From Amblyornis subalaris (Eukaryota > Chordata > Aves > Passeriformes > Ptilonorhynchidae), in NCBI GenBank assembly GCA_018881555.1, contig JACAXG010000009.1, forward strand, positions 13,167,326-13,231,325: a stretch of DNA of 64,000 nt, in the 5' to 3' direction. Below are positions 53,601 to 64,000 of this stretch, piece by piece. Under the pieces are notes generated by a model that saw nothing but the letters and a program-made list of their open reading frames with translations, was not told where the DNA came from and ran no database searches. Numbering within the stretch: position 1 is the first letter of the stretch; every line of letters begins with the position of its first letter. Both the position numbers and the translations under genes were made by a program.

Positions 53601-56600
53601 GAATCTATAGAGCTTATTTAATGTGGGCAGAATGTATAGCTTAGGCTTGAAATTGGATTTGACAACAACAATGAGAAAAATGTATTTTAATGTCAGAAAT
53701 GTAGTTCAAATGGAAAAAACATAGCAGGAGCAGAATAAACAAAATCAACATGACTTTTCCAATCAAGCTTCATTGCTTTCAAGGATTCAAAAAAATGAGG
53801 CCTACAGGGTTTATGTCCCTTTAACCCTCGAATATGTCAAGTCTCATTAGAGTTACTCAGCTCTGTCTCCACATGTTATCTTAAAAGGTTGTTTATTCAT
53901 CTCTCATCCTTACTTTGAACTTATCCCTAACTTTCCTGGTTTATTTCAATATGTCAATGAACAACCGAAGATTTTGAAATTGATGTTTTCCTTTTGCAGT
54001 TTAATTAGGATGTTTTCTAAAACTGTAGTGGCTTGGAGACCACAGTTTTCTCTTGTACTTTAAAAACTACATGTGTTATCTTCTGGGATGTTATGAGTCA
54101 TTCCTTTTTTTGTTTCTTTTGAGCATTTTGGCACCTGAGAAAATCAGAGCCTCTGCATAAAGAGAAAATAAATAAACATTTGCAGGAAATAAATTAATGA
54201 TCTCACAAAACTTTTTTGAGGTGTTTACCTAATGAAACTTTCATTCTGTAACTGAAAGCAAAATAATTGACCTGAAAAGCCTTGTAATGAGTCTTTAAAA
54301 TTTAGGCTGCTGGAGAACAGGAGTTTTAAAATACTTTATCTGTTTCCCTGTGTATTAACTGCCATTGCAATAATCTCAGCATATCCCAAACATAGCAGTA
54401 ATTATCTTTCTCCCTACATGTTCTTTAAAAGTCAGATTGGCTTTCTTATTTTGAGTCTATAATTTGTAGCGTTTTATGCCAGAAGAAGTCTCAGGAACAG
54501 TAAGCTGGCTGTTGGAGCAAGCTCTTCCTTCATGTACGAAAAAATAGCACATCGATCTCTTGGTAGATACCATCCGGGCATCATATTCTTTTCNTATATA
54601 GCCTACAGATGAGATTTCCTATATCTGAGAATACAGTGTGCATATGTAAACAAGGTGCCACGAGAAAGCCAATGCATCCGTTTGCTGTAGGCCAGCTGCT
54701 GAGTGGTAACTGTTTCATGCCTTTTTCTTTACCTAGCAAGTGTGAAATAGATCTGTGAAGTAGTGCGTGAAATAGATCTGACCTTACAGGTGAAAACGAA
54801 TAAACTGCCTTATATACCGTCTGGTAAGATAAGAGTATACATATGACCAGTTTCTATAAAGGAGCTGATTTGTTAAATTCACACCTTGGCTTCCCCCGTA
54901 GTAATTTGATTGTGTACCTGTACCTTAAGCTTAGATTCAGCTGCTGTCAAAATCTGATGCCACACTGAGTCATTGTTTTACTGTCTTCCTACGGTTTTGT
55001 GGTTCAGAAAGGACATTGCTTTAGGGTGGGTTGCAGGATCCTGCCTGGGGTACTTCTTGGGTGACTCAAGATAGTCCCAGAGGGCATCCTGAACACCAGG
55101 AGGGGAGCCTCTGTTCATGTGAAGCATTGCAAGGAAAGGAATATCAACTTATGTTAGCTTAACAGCGTCCAGAACCATTTGTCCCTTTTTCATGGACAGA
55201 TGCAAGTCAACATGACTTGTTCCTGGTTTTTTGGTGTTCCCAAATATAGAAGTTATTAACATGATCTCAAAGGTACTGTTATAAAAATTACCTGGGAAAA
55301 ATATTCGTTTAGTAATAGTAGGGTTTATTGCAGAAGAGGTAATGCTATTTCATTTTTTTGCCTCAGTTCAACTTGATGTATCATTTCTCCTTATTCCTAT
55401 GCAGGGCAGGCAAGATAACAAGAAGTAAAAATTTGAGAAGGATTTAAAACTGTGTAATAATAATGCCTAAGATTGCAATGTCTTATTGGCTTTTCTGCTC
55501 ATTCTCATGATAGTGCATAGGAGAAGACACACGAGTGTTTTTAAGTGAGGTCCTCAGTTGTCATTTCCTAGCATCTGAAATGGACAATTTAAAGCCAAAG
55601 GATGGAGAGTAGAAGTTATTTCAGGATGTTCTCATCCTCCTGTAAAACAAATCAAAGGACGAACAGGAACATTTGCCAGTCAAGCAATAACAAGTGTTGG
55701 TCACAGAGGAGATCAGCAGGATGAGAATGGGTGTTGCTTTTTCCTCACATGCTGAAGAACATAATTCACCAGAGAGATAAATGTCTGGTTTTTGTGCTGT
55801 GACCTGAAGTCAGACAAAGAGCACGTGCTTTGACCTGCATAGGTGGTGCTAATGGCTATTTATTGTTAGAAAAATAGGGCCCTTTTAAATGCACTTTGTT
55901 TTAAGGGGGTTGGGTGTTGGTATTTTTAAGCACTTTTTTTTTCCCTTCAGCACTGAGCACAGTGTTGGCTGTTCCTACGTGAGCAGCAGATTTCCTGTTG
56001 ATGATGGCAGCATTGCTAGTCACTTTATTTATGGATTTCTTCCTTTGCATAGTCAAACAAGTTGGAGGATATCTCCTTGACAGTTTCTCTGGCTCCTAAA
56101 CATTTGATCTGTTTATGCAAATAAAATTTTGTATTTCTGCTCTTAAATTTGCGTTTATTACTGGAATCCCTGGATGCAGGGATTGGATGGGGGGTTAAGA
56201 TTGGAGGGGGGATGGGTAAGATGATAGTGACTCTCTAATTTCCTGAGTAAGACAAGCTAGAGAATCCAATGTCCAGTCCAAAATTTCCTCTGAAACTTCT
56301 ACACACGTCAGAAAGTGAGTTTAAGTTGCCTGTAAGTTCTTGTGGCTCCCCCACAATGCTAGGCGAGATGTTTCTGTAGTTATTTATTCTTTGGGTTTCA
56401 TAATAATTTTAGAGCTTGGTTTCTAGTTTGAACTTGTCAAACCTCAATGGTCACCTATGGAATCTCATTGGGTTTTTGTTGGGGTTTTTTTTCATGATTA
56501 AAGAGCCATCTGTTTTCAAAAATCTTTCACATNTGCATAAGTATATATTCTATTACCATCTTTTTAAATACTTGTTTAAATTACCAGGATGAATTTCCTT

Positions 56601-59600
56601 GGGATTTAAGGCATAATTTTTAGACCTTGGATANTTCTGTAGTTATTTCTGAGATTGCCAGAAGGTGACATAGCATTTCACAACAGTCTGGCAGGTGCTA
56701 TGTGCAGAAATATTTTCAGCTTCCTTCATCTTTTTATACTTTTCAGATTATTTACTGCTTTGCTTCAGGCCTGCATGGATCTCTCATAAAAAACTGTCTA
56801 CAATGATTTCCAAATTCTCTTCAATTTTTACTCTCCTAAGCATAACCAACCATCTCTGTCCTTAGGTGAATGGTTCTGTATGGCACCAGGAAAAAGCCCA
56901 CTAACCACTCCATGCATTTGCTCTATACCATTTCCTTGATAATATTTATTGGTTTTCACCCAAGAGGCTTGCTTATGCTTGCCGTTTAACAAAAAGTCAT
57001 TCTCATAAGACTTTCAGTCATTCCTCACACCTTTATATATAACAGTTGCCTCCTACTTAGTTTTCTTTCTATTCTGGATGGGAAATTGTCCCTTCTAGAG
57101 CACAGTTATGTAGAACTGTTTTTCTCTTCCACACACAGTGAATTAAATTAGTTTATAAGCAAATGAACTTTAATTCTCGATTTCTAATAGAAATTACTAT
57201 ACTTTTACCCTTGTCAGCTGCTGTAATTTTTTTCTGAATAGTTCATTGCTTGTACTTTNCAGAAACTTAAAGCTATTTTGTTGAGGAAAACTACTGGTAT
57301 GCATTCCCTTCCTGGAGTCTTTCCTCTCACGTCACGTTTATGTTTGAAAGGGCTCTTCATCACATTCCTTTCTGATGGAGGGGTTGACTGCAGATCTGTA
57401 TTGATACCGAGACTGTAATGTGCCTGTTAATACATTGACCCATATCTACTCTTGATGAAATGTGCAATCACTTTAAGCAGACAGTGGTGTCTTTATTATC
57501 CCACACAATTTGCTGGTCTCTTCTGTCTGTCNCAATGCTTTTTAATGTTGAAGTAATTTGAAAAATTCTAGTGGGCTTCAGAAGTTATATTGAATTGCAC
57601 TTATTATCAGAAGTGAATTTTTCTTGCTCTGTTCATTGTCCAGGTTTCTACCATTGGCATATTAAGAACTGGTTTGTTTTCTTTGCATTCCATTTTCATG
57701 TTTTAGTTTTGATTTTTATATTCAGGTAATGGTGTCATGTCATAACTTCTGAGTGTGCTCCCTAATAAATACTAATTGAGAGCCCTGCAGAGTAATCTAG
57801 TTTGGTTGTATCCAAAATGTTAGGCAGTCCCGCTATAGAGGGAGAAACTTTCAAGGTGTATGGACTTCAATTTGTGAATGGGAGCAATAATCCACAGGGT
57901 ACTGTTTGCCTAGCTGGTGTTTATTCTCCTCTATCTTCTTCAATCTGTTTCTCTCGCTTGGGCATCGGGAAGGGTTCCAAAGCAGCCTATCTCTCTTCTG
58001 TTTTCAGGGAATTTTCATAACTTAATAAATATTACTGAACATGGCCCAGGTCTACTACTGTGTTGTGTTCTTTGCCAAACTGGGCATCCCTTCCTTGTTT
58101 TTTTTTACCATAGGAAACAGGTTCCTTTATTGCCATCACTTCATTCTCCCACTGAATAAGCAATTGACTTGTCTGAAAGTGAGCGTACAGTTCTGCTGTT
58201 CAGGGTCAGTAGTTACCCATCCAAAGGGTTAATTTTATTTTTTCCTAGCAAGTTGTTGACTCGTCTCTCTCTGGAAAACCTGCATTTAGATGGGATGAAG
58301 AAGGTGGTATAGCCTTGGCAGTAGGTGATAGTTGGGTCACTTGTCAGTGGCTGTAGGAAGCTGTACCTTTGGAAAGAAATTCTGGATTCCTTGCAAAATT
58401 TCTCAGAAATTTTCACTGCTCTCTTTGCTAATATAATGGCAGCAAGGACAGCCATTCTACCTGTAAGTAGAGTCAGTCTGGATACCATTGAGGGATTCAT
58501 GTCCTAGAAAAACACGGTTTTACTGTTTCTATAGTAGAAACATTGTTTCTGGCTCTCTGCTTCAAGTAGTGTAGTGATGTTTGGGAAATACTTGCATCTG
58601 AGGGCATCTGCCTTTTTTTTTTTTTAACCATCTAGATTTCCTGCAAACAAACCAATCCCCAGAAAACACACACAAACTTTGAAACTTCATTCTTGTATTT
58701 CTGGNCTAGAGATTAAGATATAGTTGCTATTAAGATATAGATATATTACTATATCTATAGTAATAATGGTGGTAAAACACAACCAAACACCAAACCCACA
58801 GTTCAAAGGGAATAATAAATCAGTGGCTCACCATATCTATTTGCATGTGAAAAATTAACTAGTGTGTTTTCTTGAGGGTTTTGTTTAACGTGTATGTAAC
58901 TGACTGAAAGTATACCAAAACATTAATCAAAACAAATGTAGTAAATACAGAGGTAACACATACACAGCACAAGAAACTTGTTTACTTTATAAGTCAGTTT
59001 GCACGTATGAAAACGCTCTTAGAAGTCTGAAGTTATTCAGCATATGGAAATGAATTGGTCATAAATAATCTCCTGCAATATTCAAAAGTTTCAGGCATAC
59101 CTTAAAAAAAAGCAGCCACAAAACAAGCAAAACACCCCAAAACCACTCAAACAACAGGGTCAAAACTCCACAATCTCTAAGTTCCTTAGGAGTTCCTTTT
59201 TCTGAGTGCTGTACACTCTCCTGAGGGCTTGTCATCTTGTTCTGCCAAGTGGGTCATAATTCATATTAGTGGTGACTCTTTCTAGGTCAGACATGTGGAG
59301 AAGAGTAATTTTGTAAGAGGCACAGAAATGGTGCTTTACAGTAGAAAGGTACCGACTTGCTCCAAATTACTGCATTAACTTCATACCACAGACTAACTGA
59401 ACTGTTGGTAGTGACATGCCAGTTTTGCAACTGCTACAGTAATTCATCTCAGTATTGTTTCAAGAGAAGAGAAAAGGAATGAGGAATTTTAGGTTACACA
59501 TTTCCCCAGGTGGTGGGGGAAGGGACTGAACTGTCCTGGTAGTTAGTCCAGCTGTCCCATTATCTTCATGGCTTATTATACGTGTGGCACTTAACATACA

Positions 59601-62393
59601 TGCACCATTTTAAAATAGTTTTACAATTAAAACTGCAAAACCTGGCTAATCTGCTCTGCTTGTATTAGCAGCATACTTTAGCATCTGAGCAAGGACACGT
59701 ACTAATATTAAGTTAAACAGATTTTTTAGAAAAAGACTTTGAAAACTTTCCCTACCACTCCTTGATGTACCTATTAAAATAAAGGCAACTGATAAAAAAG
59801 CAGTGTTAGGAAAAGGAGGCATGCTTTTAAGAGAAAAATGTATCCATACACACACTGAGATCTTGTAGATCACAAATGTTACAAAACTTCTAATACTACT
59901 GCATTGTAGGTAAAGTTGTTCTGTGGGCGATGGTGACTAAAATCTTTGTTTTCCATCCTTCCTAGAAATTAAGAAGCCACCAGTGGCCCCCAAACCCAAA
60001 TTTGTGCTAGGACACAAGGCAACGCCTCCACCTGTTGCGCCGAAACCTGATATTGTACTCTCTGGTGGGATTCAAGCAGCAAGGAAAACCAAGCCAGCAG
60101 TTGCACCGAAACCAAAGGTTCTCAAGAGCTCCTCCATTCCGGAAGTCAAACCTCCATCATCTACACGAAAAAGCACAAAAAGCTTTGAGGAGCATGGGGA
60201 AGATTCTTCTCACACACTAGACCATTTGAACTATAAAAATGAAACCTCAGAAGGGAGTACTGGAAACACAGCATATATTCTACCTGTGTCACCTTGCAAA
60301 TTTGAATGCCTTCATAAACTTGGAAATGGAGAGAACACCTGTAAAACTCAGATCATTCTTGAGCACTTTGACACCTTAGAGAACATCAAACTTCGTGAAA
60401 GAAATGCACTATCTCTGGGAGATAGTCATAATGAAAAACTGGGAAATAGAAGTCAGGTGGTTTTGAAAGCTAGCATTTTGGAAGAGAAACTTAAGGATGT
60501 CCTAACTCATGGTGTGTTTCCTAACAGCAGTCCTGTGAGGCACAAGTATGCAGACAAATTTGACAAAGGGGATGGCAGCAATTCCAAGAATGATGTTAAA
60601 ATAGAGTTTATGGAATTTGTACAGTCTTCATCATCTTCTAAGGTAGCTAAAGGGAAGCAACAAAATACTGATGGTAATGTTATTGCTGATGAGTTTCAGA
60701 TGTCTGAAATTTGTCCTAGTTTGACTGAAAATAACCACAGTTTTTCTTGCCCATTGGACCAGGAAATCTTAGAGAATGAAAATGAAAGCAGCAATATGAT
60801 CTTTTCAAGTGAAGTAGGGATGAAAGCAGATGCTCATAAAGCCTCCCCTTTACAATCTTCAGTCCTGAGCTCAAAAGTGCATCCTGTCCCTAAGCCAAGA
60901 AAGCCACGCGCTGCATGTCTAGTCCGTCAGGATGGCATAGACACTGCAGGAGAAGGAACAAAGGAACCACCCAATTCGGAGAAAGATTCTTATGGGCATG
61001 TGGACCAAAGCTTTAAAAAGCCAGCAAAAATTAATGTCCTTGGTCAAAGTGTTTGTTATAACAATAATGCAGAAGTGTTTCATCCTGAAAAATGTGAGAT
61101 GACTCAAAGCAATGCAGAAAAAATGCCTCAGGTAAAGGAACCTGCTGTGAAAGAGTCTGCTTCACAAAATCTTTTGCCTCAGTTGTCACACAAAAGTCCT
61201 GATTTGGTGGGAAGTGTTGAATCTTCTTTAGATGCAGACCATAACTTAGTTAACTCCATGGCTGAGCTAACAGATGACACCAGTATGCCAGATGCTGTGG
61301 ACAAAAGGACTACCTTTGTCAGGCGTGATACCTTGTCCATGAGTTTGCCAAAGCAGCTCAAACTGACTAGCAGTCAGCACTCACCTGCTTCCAACAGCCT
61401 TCATGTTTCCCCACAAAACTTGGAAGATAAAGAAGTTACAATAAAGGATGAGAGTTCTCCAAAATTTGTTCCTAAGAAACCACAGAGGCATGGCCTTCCA
61501 GCTGCTGGCCTGCTGAAAAAAGCTGCTTCAGCAGAGCTTGTGGATAAAAGTTCTTACAGCTCCAGTGAGGACAAATCGAACAGCCTTCTAGAAGGATCTC
61601 ACTTCGCACATCCACGAGCCGAGGAGCAGGATGCACTCTCATCGTGTGACATACCCAAACGTTCTTCTGAAAAACCTGTCTGGAAGTTACCTCATCCTAT
61701 CCTTCCATTTTCAGGAAATTCTGAATCATTAAAGACCGCTACCAGCTTTAACCACTTGACTGTTGTGACAAAGCCTAGGGCCAAGTCTCTCTCTGCTGTG
61801 GACATGGACAGGACAGACAAGCCCTGCAAGGATCATCAGAAGAAAAATAGCTTGAAAAAGTTTCTGAACATGAAACTGTCGGTTTGCTTAAGGAAAAGTG
61901 ACTTTCAAAAATTTCTGTCTAAAGGCAGCCACTCAGTGGAGAGTGCTATTGCCAACCTTTCCAATGGGGATGGGTATGGAAATAACAACAAGAATATAGG
62001 GTCTGTAGGCAGTGAAAGGAAAGCTAAATCTGCCAAGGCACATTCTGTAGAAATAAGTAGTCCGACATTACAGAAGAAGAGGCAGAGAAACAGAAGTCAA
62101 CCTGAGATGCGAAATAACCAAAGGCTGGAGTCTTTTGATAGACATGTACTTTTGGGAGAGAACTTGTCCCAAATGCATTTGAATTCTGTAACCAGCACTT
62201 GTGCTCCAGAGTACGAGAATGTGCGTCACTATGAGGAAATACCTGAGTATGAGAACTTGCCTTTTGCAATGGGTGCTAGGAGAAATCTCTGTTTTGAATG
62301 GCAGAATACCAGCAGCGTGGAAGACCAGAGCACTGGCTTCTATGAGGTTGAGGAGCCTTGTGAAGCTACAAGCAGGCGTTGGAGACTTGACAG
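50613..62393 (+). CDS. FGD6: FGD6 (FYVE, RhoGEF and PH domain protein 6), coding exons 1-2, 3' partial
   Basis: FGD6 belongs to the FGD family of Cdc42-directed guanine nucleotide exchange factors (family knowledge: DH-PH-FYVE-PH order, links phosphoinositide membranes to actin and endosomal recycling). Joining 50613-50625 to 59966-62393 gives 813 codons plus 2 nt of open frame starting MSSAEIKKPPVAPKPKF. Three APKP proline motifs lie at residues 12-15, 29-32 and 51-54, plus HPVPKPRKPR, likely SH3 ligands. Later FGD6 landmarks are SMSLPKQLKLT, ASEKPVWKLPHPILPFSG-like (here SSEKPVWKLPHPILPFSG), TKPRAKSLSA and APEYENVRHYEEIPEYENLP. The catalytic and lipid-binding domains are encoded downstream of the window. 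The gene shares a CpG-island promoter with VEZT. Confidence 0.96.
50626..59965 (+). other. FGD6 intron 1
   Basis: 9.3 kb from GTGAGT to CCTAG. The first 0.7 kb is part of the CpG island; the rest is AT-rich. I recognise no mobile element or gene, only a short TATA-rich palindrome at 58736-58759. Confidence 0.85.
58736..58759. repeat. TATA-rich perfect palindrome
   Basis: TATAGATATA, a TTAC loop, then TATATCTATA: ten perfectly paired bases with a 4-nt loop, next to a direct repeat of TTAAGATATAG. Probably a simple-sequence product. Confidence 0.75.
59966..62393 (+). CDS. FGD6: FGD6 coding exon 2 (giant N-terminal exon)
   Basis: 2,428 nt in a single exon, as expected for the long, mostly disordered N-terminal half of FGD6 (residues 5-813). 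The acceptor is TTCCATCCTTCCTAG|AA. The frame is open with no stop and no ambiguous base until the donor CTTGACAG|GTAAAA. The TAA found two bases after the donor GT (62395) is intronic and not the protein end. Ser, Lys and Pro are abundant. Conserved islands include the APKP repeats, KASILEEKLKDVLTHG, FVPKKPQRHGLPAAGLLKKA and the tyrosine-rich EYENVRHYEEIPEYENLP near the end. Confidence 0.96.
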
Positions 62394-64000
62394 GTAAAAG
62401 CAAGAGAAAAGGGCAGTTAAACAGCTGCATTGTAACTCTGTTGGTTGTAAATATGTTTAAATGATGACTTGAGAGGCTGTCCCCCTTTTGTTAAATGTCA
62501 GCAGGACAGTTGTTCCTGTATATCTTTTTGTATGCTTTTGTTGTTTCGAAAACTGCTTGCACTTGGCAATGAGTCAAGAGGAAAAGTAAGCTAGTTATTC
62601 CTCATATATTCCTCAACATTTGGGAAACTTTTCCAGATTTAATTCAAGCAAATCAGATACAGTCATGTATTTGTATCCAAGAATATTTCAATGAGGAGGA
62701 ATAAACCTTACCAGTCTCAGGGTGAACTGGAATAACTATCCATAGAGTGCATAGTTGCTGGGTTTGTAGGGGGAATGAAAATATTTTTAGATCAGTTGAT
62801 AGAGCTGGGAAAAGCAGACAAGCTTTTGGATATGCAAATTCTTCATCAGGTCTGGAAAGCTTTTTTGGGTGTAACAGAACCTACTGCCTCTCCCTAAATA
62901 CAGTGAGTTTTCTCTGTCTGCCTCTTCTCCCAGCGAAGGTGGTAGTGGTGCACAATTTCTGTGTGACTCAGAATATTAGTGTGATGGGGTTTGGTAACTC
63001 TGCAGGTCGCTGCTGTGTTTTTTAACTCAGGAGATGGTGGAGACAGATAATATCAGCAGATTCAAAAAGGGATTGGACAGATTCCTAGATATGAGAAAAT
63101 GGCCTCTGGTTGCACCAGAGAGGTTTAGATTAGATATTAGGAAAAATTTATTCACTGAGAGGGTGGGCGGTCAGGCGTTGGAGTAGGCTTCCCGGGGAAG
63201 TGGTGAAATCACTGTCCCTTGAAGTGTTCAAGAAGTGTCTACGTGTGGCACTTGGGGATGTGGTTTAGTGGTGAACATGGCAGTGCTGGGTTAACAGTTG
63301 GACTCCAGTGTCCTTGAGGTATTTTCCAACCTTAACGATTCTGTGATTCTCTGTCCAAAACAGATGCTAAATGAAATAGGCAGGAACAGATCTTTTAATA
63401 TTTTTATTACTGTGACTGGATGCTGGGAAGACGAAATGGGCCACAGAGAGTGGCCAGGTTCATATATTCTCCCTAAATAGCATCACTTAGTGTGTCTGTC
63501 AGTGTGGTAACAGATAAAAGCACTGTTTTGACCCAATATGGTATCATGCAATTTCTTAACTTCAGCTAATCAGTCTGTCTTACAGATCCTAAAGATTTGT
63601 CTCAAACCAGCAATAAGGATTTGAATGAAACATGTGGCCTGTGTGTTTCAAAGTCCCCAGCAAACTTCTTCACACTATTGAGAACATATGCATAATGAGA
63701 AGAATATATGAATTAGCTTCTAGATAGTCACATTTAACCTTATTCTTAGCACTGAGAGTTGCTAAGCATTGTTTCAGTTCGAATATGTGTATAGCAAACA
63801 CATGCTCCAAGGAACCCAGGAGCTGGTCATTCTTTAAGGGAGAGTGTTCTCTTATATAGGAAGAGATATTTTAAGGGGCATCCTATATTAATTGTTTTAT
63901 AGTTAGTATTATCAACATGAGACTGTTTGGTGGGAAGCATGAAGCCTAATCATGGAAAGTAGGAATTCTAGTTATGGGCTAGGCACTGGTATATTTATTG
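62394..64000 (+). other. FGD6 intron 2 (partial)
   Basis: Begins with the GTAAAA donor and runs off the right edge. It contains a CR1 3' end, listed separately. No FGD6 exon 3 is visible. Confidence 0.85.
63024..63355 (+). mobile_element. CR1 retrotransposon 3' end, possibly composite
   Basis: From about 63098 it reads GCCTCTGGTTGCACCAGAGA, AGATTAGATATTAGGAAAAA, GGCACTTGGGGATGTGGTTT and TTCCAACCTTAACGATTCTG, a well-kept CR1 3' end in the direction of FGD6. The 75 bp before it (GAGATGGTGGAGACAGATAA through AGGGATTGGACAGATTCC) also look CR1-like but from a different point of the element, suggesting an internal rearrangement or an older copy. Confidence 0.88.

Noticed and set aside
62394..62397. 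TAA shortly after the end of FGD6 exon 2 as the protein C-terminus
   Set aside because: The stop lies directly after a good GTAAAA donor, and the family continues with RhoGEF, PH and FYVE domains encoded by later exons.
1..64000. CRISPR arrays, operons, prophages or bacterial defence systems
   Set aside because: The sequence is vertebrate intronic DNA with spliced genes, a CpG island and CR1 elements; no periodic spacers or compact gene clusters are present.

Overview
The window is vertebrate nuclear DNA, almost certainly from a bird. It holds two long genes with many introns, spliced coding segments recognisable as VEZT and FGD6, one strong CpG island, and interspersed repeats of the avian kind: CR1 3' ends that finish in ATTCTGTGATTCTG, and solo retroviral LTRs. 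I cannot tell the order or species. Isolated single N calls are scattered through most of the window.

Layout. From the left edge to about 50.2 kb the minus strand carries VEZT (vezatin). Eleven coding exons can be placed to the base, from the start codon at 50182 to an exon ending at 2190. They encode about 611 residues in one unbroken frame, and the C-terminal exon or exons lie beyond position 1. From 50.6 kb to the right edge the plus strand carries the start of FGD6 (a Cdc42-type RhoGEF with FYVE and PH domains): a 13-nt coding first exon, a 9.3-kb intron, a single 2,428-nt exon for the long N-terminal region, and the start of intron 2. The DH, PH and FYVE domains would be encoded further right. 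The two genes are head to head across a CpG island (about 49.7-51.3 kb) with a near-perfect ZNF143/Staf site and GC boxes, as expected of a shared bidirectional promoter. VEZT and FGD6 are also neighbours in mammals.

Most notable signals. (1) VEZT intron 6 is an AT-AC, U12-type (minor spliceosome) intron. Its 5' site is ATATCCTTTC, it has a TTAAC branch site 12 nt from an AC 3' end, and only this splice restores the conserved reading frame. (2) VEZT intron 1 holds unexplained exon-like segments on the VEZT strand at 40.5-41.07 kb. One is a 123-nt open segment with good splice sites whose phase (0-0) fits exactly between VEZT exons 1 and 2. (3) Both divergent genes have an upstream ATG in strong context just before the main start. 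(4) An 820-bp solo LTR has a perfect 5-bp target duplication, and a second LTR-like element of about 1.18 kb lies next to it. Both are antisense to VEZT.

The rest is AT-rich intron with CR1 fragments of several ages, two tRNA-like (SINE-like) remnants, a simple repeat and two striking inverted repeats. I saw no rRNA, CRISPR array, operon or other prokaryotic feature. Recognition of gene families and repeats is from memory of these families; no database search was run.
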